From assembly GCA_038214135.1 (NCBI GenBank), contig JBBQSD010000128.1, forward strand, positions 1 to 18,077: DNA of 18,077 nt, given 5' to 3'. Below, one piece after another: positions 14,342 to 18,077 of the stretch (position 1 is the stretch's first letter; each line of letters begins with the position of its first letter). The DNA comes from JANLSE01 sp038214135 (lineage in GTDB: Bacteria > Chloroflexota > Chloroflexia > Chloroflexales > Roseiflexaceae). A program made the position numbers and the translations under genes. Below the pieces are notes generated by a model. The model had not been told where the DNA came from. It saw only the letters and a list, made by a program, of their open reading frames with translations, and ran no database searches.

Positions 14342-14415
14342 CCAAGAACCAAGAACCGAGCATTCAGAAGTCAGGAGTCAGAATACTGAACCAAGAGCGG
14401 AATACCCAAGAACTT
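14342..14415. repeat. Low-complexity repeat cluster (CCAAGAACC and TCAGAAGTCAGGAGTCAG types)
   Basis: CCAAGAACCAAGAACCGAGC at 14342-14361 is followed by TCAGAAGTCAGGAGTCAG at 14364-14381 and further CCAAGAG and CCCAAGAA units to 14415. It fills the prmC-HAD gap and enters the prmC 3' end. 14344-14363 matches 17609-17628 inside valS at 17 of 20 bases; all three differences are transitions. Confidence 0.75.
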
Positions 14416-15289
14416 CCTTTACGGAGTACTCAGTAGCTCTCGGAAGATCAACCGTTACCACCCGATCAAGCCCTGCCAGATCCTTGTGGACTGCTATTTG
14501 TGCAACTGGAAATTCGGCACGCGCCAATTCGGATACCGCCAGCCCCTGATCATGACCAATTTCGAGCAGCAATGCTCCATGTGGTCGCAGATAGGCTGGT
14601 GCTTGGGTGAGCAAGCGCCGATAGACACCCAACCCATCTGGGCCACCATCGAGTGCTAGCCAGGGTTCATAACGCCGAACGCCTTCCTCAATTGTGGAAA
14701 GGATGGTATATGGCGGATTGCTGACCAGCAGATCAACAGGTTCATCCAGCGCTGCCAGCAGATCACCCTGACGCAAGGAGATGCGCTCCGCCAAATCATA
14801 GCGTGTAATATTGATCGCAGCCACCGCCAGTGCCTCTAGCGAGAGATCAGTGGCAATGATCCACGCAGCAGGAAGATGATAGGCCAGTGCGACGGCAATA
14901 CAGCCACTTCCGGTGCATATATCGCCAATTGTGCAGCCATTTGGCAACTGCCGCGCTCGCATCAGCGCCAACTCCACCAGCAGTTCTGTTTCTGGGCGCG
15001 GGATGAGTACAGATCGATTGACGACGAACTCCAGGCCATAGAATTCGCGCTGCCCAATCAGGTAGGCAACTGCTTCAAGATCGGCACGCCGCCCAATCAG
15101 TTCCCGAAATCGCTCGATCTGTACGGATTCGAGCAGCGCACGGCCCTCGGCGAGCAGCCAAGCACGCGACCAACCCAATGCATGTGCCAGCAGTAATTCG
15201 GCATCAAGGCGTGCTGTCGGGCTGCTTTCGCGCAACTGGGAGGCTCCCCAGAGTAACGCAGAACTAATTGTTGTGCGATTATCGCTCAA
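14378..15289 (-). CDS. prmC: Peptide chain release factor N5-glutamine methyltransferase PrmC
   Basis: A 303-residue enzyme that methylates the glutamine of the GGQ motif in RF1 and RF2. The N-terminal helical domain has ARLDAELLLAHAL; IPRPETE (96-102), the SAM motif DICTGSGC (123-130) and catalytic NPPY (191-194) are all intact. Normal family members end soon after KDLAGxDRVV. Here about 20 more residues follow (about 283-303), encoded by the repeat cluster downstream. No ATG is available before residue 109. The start is a TTG at 15289, 9 bases after the cutC stop, with TAGG about 8 bases before it overlapping that stop codon. It is the third gene of the uma2-cutC-prmC-HAD unit. Confidence 0.93.
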   Translation of the reverse strand: MSDNRTTISSALLWGASQLRESSPTARLDAELLLAHALGWSRAWLLAEGRALLESVQIERFRELIGRRADLEAVAYLIGQREFYGLEFVVNRSVLIPRPETELLVELALMRARQLPNGCTIGDICTGSGCIAVALAYHLPAAWIIATDLSLEALAVAAINITRYDLAERISLRQGDLLAALDEPVDLLVSNPPYTILSTIEEGVRRYEPWLALDGGPDGLGVYRRLLTQAPAYLRPHGALLLEIGHDQGLAVSELARAEFPVAQIAVHKDLAGLDRVVTVDLPRATEYSVKEVLGYSALGSVF

Positions 15290-15298
15290 TCAATATGC

Positions 15299-16030
15299 CT
15301 ACTGGGCATGCTGGCGCAATTCGCGGATCTTGGCGGCATCAGTGACCTGGCGGGCATATTCGGGTGGGTAGAGCGCACCACCCATATAGATGCGCGGGTT
15401 GCGATAGCGCATCGGACTCTCAACCGTCCCAAAACCTGTTACATGAAATTCGTGTGCGCCACTGAGTACGACAGCCTTCTTCATGTTGCGCTCGGTTCCA
15501 CAGCCAGGCATGATCCCAATCCGATCACCAGCCCGCTGCACAAGCTCGCTGATCAGATCCAGCCCTTCGATCACCGATGGCTCCTGCCCTGAGGTCAGCA
15601 GCCGATCCGCACCGATGGCGATCACATCTTCGAGCGCTTGATAGGCATCGCGGGCCATATCAAAGGCACGATGAAACGTGACTTGCAGCGGGCGGGCTAA
15701 TTCAACCAGTTCGCGTGAACGGGGAATATCAATATCACCATCTGGCGTGAGGATGCCAATCACCACGCCATCGGCCTGTAATTCCTTGCAGCGCAGAATA
15801 TCGCGTTTCATGATCTCGAATTCAAGCTCAGAATAACAAAAATCGCCACCACGCGGGCGAATGATCACATGCAGTTTGATCGATAGGCGCTCGCGTGCGA
15901 CCGCAATCGCTCCATCACTTGGCGTTGTGCCACCCTCGATCAGATTGTCGCACAATTCGACCCGATCTGCCCCGCCGTTTTGCGCCGCAATCGCCGACTC
16001 AACCGAATCGACGCAGACTTCGATGATCAT
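15299..16030 (-). CDS. cutC: CutC family protein
   Basis: A 243-residue TIM-barrel protein of the CutC family (PF03932). The N-terminus IEVCVDSVESAIAAQNGGADRVELC, then GGTTPS, VIIRPRGGDFCYS, VTFHRAFDMA, DRLLTSGQ and IMPGCG are characteristic. It was named for copper homeostasis, but a direct role in copper is doubtful in many bacteria, and the true substrate is unsettled. Length is normal. GAGGG lies 7 bases before the ATG. It starts 18 bases after the uma2-like gene and runs into prmC with a 9-base gap, so the three are translated from one transcript. Confidence 0.93.
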   Translation of the reverse strand: MIIEVCVDSVESAIAAQNGGADRVELCDNLIEGGTTPSDGAIAVARERLSIKLHVIIRPRGGDFCYSELEFEIMKRDILRCKELQADGVVIGILTPDGDIDIPRSRELVELARPLQVTFHRAFDMARDAYQALEDVIAIGADRLLTSGQEPSVIEGLDLISELVQRAGDRIGIMPGCGTERNMKKAVVLSGAHEFHVTGFGTVESPMRYRNPRIYMGGALYPPEYARQVTDAAKIRELRQHAQ

Positions 16031-16048
16031 GAGATTGCCCTCACACTG

Positions 16049-16741
16049 TTATGATGCTTCCTGAATGCCATTTTGTTGGATTGCCGCAAGCATCCGCTCG
16101 ACGCCAACCACTTCTGTAGCATATGCCAATGTGTTTGGAGTTTCCTGCCAAAGCCAGGATTCACGCAACCAGAAGCCTGGCAGTACCTTCGAACGATAGA
16201 TTCCGCCAACTTCTGGCGGCACCGGCTGATAGCGCCCATCCTGATCGAGTGCATACAGATCAACCCGTCGCGTCTGTTCACGGGGATCGATGATCCAATA
16301 TTCGCACACACCACCAGCCTGGTATTCATAGAACTTATCGACTCGATCCCGCGCTACGCTATCGTCGGAGATGACTTCCACGACGAGATCGGCTGGGCCA
16401 TCAAGCTGGCGGGCCGAGAAGCGATCAAGGTGTTCTTCCATAACATACAACAGATCTGGCTCACGAACTGGCCCGCTCGAATTCAAACGCATGGCTACTG
16501 GTGCGACGACGAGTTGACCATTTCCTAGAACCTGTTGCAGCATTGCCAGTATAAACGCGAATAATTGCAGTACACGCTGATGTGCAATACTCGGCGGACT
16601 CATGATGATAACCTCCCCATCGACCCATTCGGTCAGCCCGCTCGAATACTCCCAAGCAAGCCATTGCTCATAGGTCATCCGCAGTGGCTCTGGTTCACCC
16701 GCAGTCGCCTGCACCGGCTCAGTCGTTTCAATTGCGCTCAT
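16049..16741 (-). CDS. Uma2 family (DUF820) endonuclease-like protein
   Basis: A 230-residue Uma2/DUF820 protein with a PD-(D/E)XK nuclease-like fold. MTYEQWLAWE leads to EWVDGEVIIMSPPS (about 38-51), then REPDLLYV with D96, DLVVEVIS with E122, K136 in the DKFYEYQAGG segment, and EYWIIDP. The putative active-site acids and lysine are present. Uma2 proteins occur in large, variable families in cyanobacteria and Chloroflexota; their role is unknown. I chose the ATG at 16741, with AGGAGG spaced 6 bases from it, over an upstream ATG at 16822 that lies beyond the promoter. It heads the cutC-prmC-HAD unit, which is unusual company for a nuclease-like gene. Confidence 0.9.
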   Translation of the reverse strand: MSAIETTEPVQATAGEPEPLRMTYEQWLAWEYSSGLTEWVDGEVIIMSPPSIAHQRVLQLFAFILAMLQQVLGNGQLVVAPVAMRLNSSGPVREPDLLYVMEEHLDRFSARQLDGPADLVVEVISDDSVARDRVDKFYEYQAGGVCEYWIIDPREQTRRVDLYALDQDGRYQPVPPEVGGIYRSKVLPGFWLRESWLWQETPNTLAYATEVVGVERMLAAIQQNGIQEAS

Positions 16742-16759
16742 CGCATGCCTCCTGGGGAG

Positions 16760-16788
16760 ATTATAACACGGTTTCGTATATATGCAAA
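16760..16788 (-). promoter_or_regulatory. Promoter of the uma2-cutC-prmC-HAD operon
   Basis: On the minus strand TTTGCA (16783-16788) is spaced 17 bases from a perfect TATAAT (16760-16765), which is preceded by TGT as an extended -10. The expected transcript start near 16753 falls at the AGGAGG ribosome binding site (16748-16753), so the leader is very short. Confidence 0.65.
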
Positions 16789-16920
16789 CATATATTCTAA
16801 TATAACCAATGACCAGGAGCAAGAGTCTGATGTTTCGTTGTTCTCGCTATAAGAACCTCTATGCTCTTTGCTCATTATAGCGCCACTCTGCTGGCCATGC
16901 TGCATCGCAACAAGATCGGG

Positions 16921-16926
16921 TATAAT
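16921..16926 (+). promoter_or_regulatory. Probable -10 box of the valS promoter
   Basis: A perfect TATAAT lies 33 bases before the valS ATG, preceded by CGGG. No good -35 box is seen at 15-19 bases upstream, so the promoter may need an activator or be weakly defined. The 218-base gap to uma2 also holds short inverted repeats (16817-16882). No T-box or other aminoacyl-tRNA leader is recognisable. Confidence 0.5.
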
Positions 16927-16959
16927 TTGGGTAAACTATGCCGATTGAGGGTGTGCCAT

Positions 16960-18077
16960 ATGACAACGCCGAATACGCAACGCCCTGCTGAGATGGCCAA
17001 GGCCTATGAGCCGCAGCAGGTTGAGCAGCGCTTATATGATTGGTGGGAGCAGAGTGGGTTCTTTACACCGGCTGCCGACCCAACCAAAAAACCCTTTACG
17101 ATGTCCATGCCACCGCCGAATGTAACCGGCGAATTGCATATGGGCCATGCCATGTTTGTGACGCTTGAAGATGTGATTGCGCGATGGCATCGCATGCGTG
17201 GCGAAGCAACTCTCTGGCTGCCTGGCACCGATCACGCCGGAATTGCGACACAGATGCAGGTGGAACGCCTACTTGAACGTGAGGGTACGAGCCGCAAAAC
17301 CGTTGGCCGTGAAGAATTTACGCGCCGGACATGGGAATGGAAAGAGAAATATGGCGGTGAAATCACCAGCCAACTACGCCGATTAGGGGCATCGTGCGAT
17401 TGGAGCCGCGAACGCTTCACCCTCGATCCAGGGCTTTCACGAGCGGTGCGGGCTGCCTTCAAAAAATTATATGATGATGGCCTGATCTACCGTGGCAAAC
17501 GGCTGGTCAACTGGTCGCCCAAACTCCAAACAGCAGTTTCTGATCTTGAGGTGGAATACGAGGAGCGCCAGGTTAATATCTGGCACATTCGCTATCCCGT
17601 GTTGCCAGAAGAACCAGGAGCCGAGCACCAAGAACCGCAGCGTAGCACCGAGCACGCAGGTTTTGGTGTTTGGGGTTCTGGCACATGGGCTGCCGAAACC
17701 AGCGAATACATTACAGTGGCGACGACCCGCCCAGAGACGATTATGGGCGATGTTGCGGTTGCCGTGAACCCAGAAGATTCGCGATATAAGCATCTGATTG
17801 GCCGTTTTGTTGTGCTGCCAGCGATTGGGCGAGCCATTCCAATTGTTGCCGATGAGTATGCTGATCCAGCATTTGGCACGGGTGCTGTCAAGATCACGCC
17901 AGCCCATGATCCAAACGATTATCTGGTTGCACAGCGCCAGAATCTGCCGATGATCAACATCATGAACCGCGATGCGACGCTGAATGAGGAAGCTGGCCCC
18001 TATGCAGGGCAGGAACGCTTTGCAGCCCGCAAAAACATCCTGGCCGATCTGGAGCAGGAAGGGTTGTTGATCGAAAC
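16960..18077 (+). CDS. valS: Valyl-tRNA synthetase, N-terminal part (3' end outside window)
   Basis: The first 372 residues of the enzyme that charges tRNA-Val. KAYEPQQVEQRLYDWW leads to PPPNVTGELHMGHAM, the HIGH-type ATP motif. GTDHAGIATQMQVE, LGASCDWSRERFTLDP and NWSPKLQTAVSDLEVEY are strongly conserved ValS segments. The editing domain begins with WHIRYP and continues with TVATTRPETIMGDVAV and GTGAVKITPAHDPND. Between WHIRYPV and EYITVATTRPET are about 33 residues (about 216-248) absent from ordinary ValS, partly encoded by a CCAAGAACC-type repeat. GAGGG lies 8 bases before the ATG at 16960. The gene is divergent from uma2 and runs off the right edge. Confidence 0.96.
   Translation, partial: MTTPNTQRPAEMAKAYEPQQVEQRLYDWWEQSGFFTPAADPTKKPFTMSMPPPNVTGELHMGHAMFVTLEDVIARWHRMRGEATLWLPGTDHAGIATQMQVERLLEREGTSRKTVGREEFTRRTWEWKEKYGGEITSQLRRLGASCDWSRERFTLDPGLSRAVRAAFKKLYDDGLIYRGKRLVNWSPKLQTAVSDLEVEYEERQVNIWHIRYPVLPEEPGAEHQEPQRSTEHAGFGVWGSGTWAAETSEYITVATTRPETIMGDVAVAVNPEDSRYKHLIGRFVVLPAIGRAIPIVADEYADPAFGTGAVKITPAHDPNDYLVAQRQNLPMINIMNRDATLNEEAGPYAGQERFAARKNILADLEQEGLLIE
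17605..17682. repeat. CCAAGAACC-type repeat inserted in frame in valS
   Basis: 17609-17628 matches 14344-14363 at 17 of 20 bases. A second unit, CCAAGAACCG at 17628-17637, is identical to 14349-14358, and CACCGAGCAC at 17646-17655 is a further decayed unit. The reading frame of valS stays open through the whole segment. Confidence 0.65.

Noticed and set aside
16742..16822. 27-residue upstream extension of the Uma2 protein
   Set aside because: It covers the promoter and the AGGAGG site, and its translation is unlike any Uma2 N-terminus.
16742..16959. T-box riboswitch before valS
   Set aside because: No T-box core sequence or specifier stem is recognisable, and the TATAAT lies only 33 bases before the start codon, leaving no room.
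16938..16991. 17-codon upstream open frame overlapping the valS start
   Set aside because: It has no ribosome binding site, and the valS ATG at 16960 has a well-spaced GAGGG. It could be a leaderless leader peptide, but nothing in its sequence (one proline-cysteine end, no valine run) supports attenuation.
1..18077. Defence island, prophage, transposon or CRISPR
   Set aside because: No transposase, integrase, Cas or toxin-antitoxin gene and no spaced direct-repeat array was found. The Uma2 gene alone is not evidence of defence.

Overview
The window looks like a chromosomal stretch from a Chloroflexota bacterium, probably a Chloroflexales or Herpetosiphonales relative with moderate GC. This rests on three things: protein style (an enlarged RecG, an archaeal-type aspartate-semialdehyde dehydrogenase, a Uma2-family protein), conventional AGGAGG-type ribosome binding sites, and short dispersed repeats between genes. 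The phylum is an inference; no rRNA or tRNA gene is present to confirm it. I see no phage, transposase, CRISPR array or integron. Almost all of the window is housekeeping or metabolic genes, and no stretch longer than 300 bases lacks a gene.

Left part (1-5620, plus strand): the 3' end of asd, a SAM methyltransferase and a YtcJ-type amidohydrolase in a tight pair, a PLP-dependent aminotransferase without the MocR DNA-binding domain, and an unrecognised HAD-like protein. This run ends in a good intrinsic terminator. The gaps carry short tandem repeats, a perfect palindrome and AGCTGA-type repeats.

Middle part (5643-13119, minus strand): reading right to left, asp23/yloU, a fakA/yloV-like DAK2-domain protein, two DegV/FakB-like lipid-binding proteins, recG, and an orphan OmpR-like response regulator with its own promoter. 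rpmB (L28) is divergent from asp23. This strongly resembles the Bacillus rpmB-yloU-yloV-(sdaAB-sdaAA)-recG neighbourhood, with two degV genes where Bacillus has sdaA. FakA and FakB together form fatty acid kinase, so a complete kinase with two carrier subunits is the best functional reading. The rpmB and asp23 promoters face each other and their -10 boxes overlap.

Right part: rpmB with a strong terminator, then a minus-strand operon uma2-cutC-prmC-cof-type HAD phosphatase (reading right to left). valS is divergent from it and runs off the right edge. Two genes here carry low-complexity CCAAGAACC-type repeat sequence inside their reading frames. One lies at the C-terminus of PrmC. The other is a roughly 33-residue in-frame insert in the editing domain of ValS, and it is the most unusual feature I found. 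No clearly new defence or mobile system is visible.
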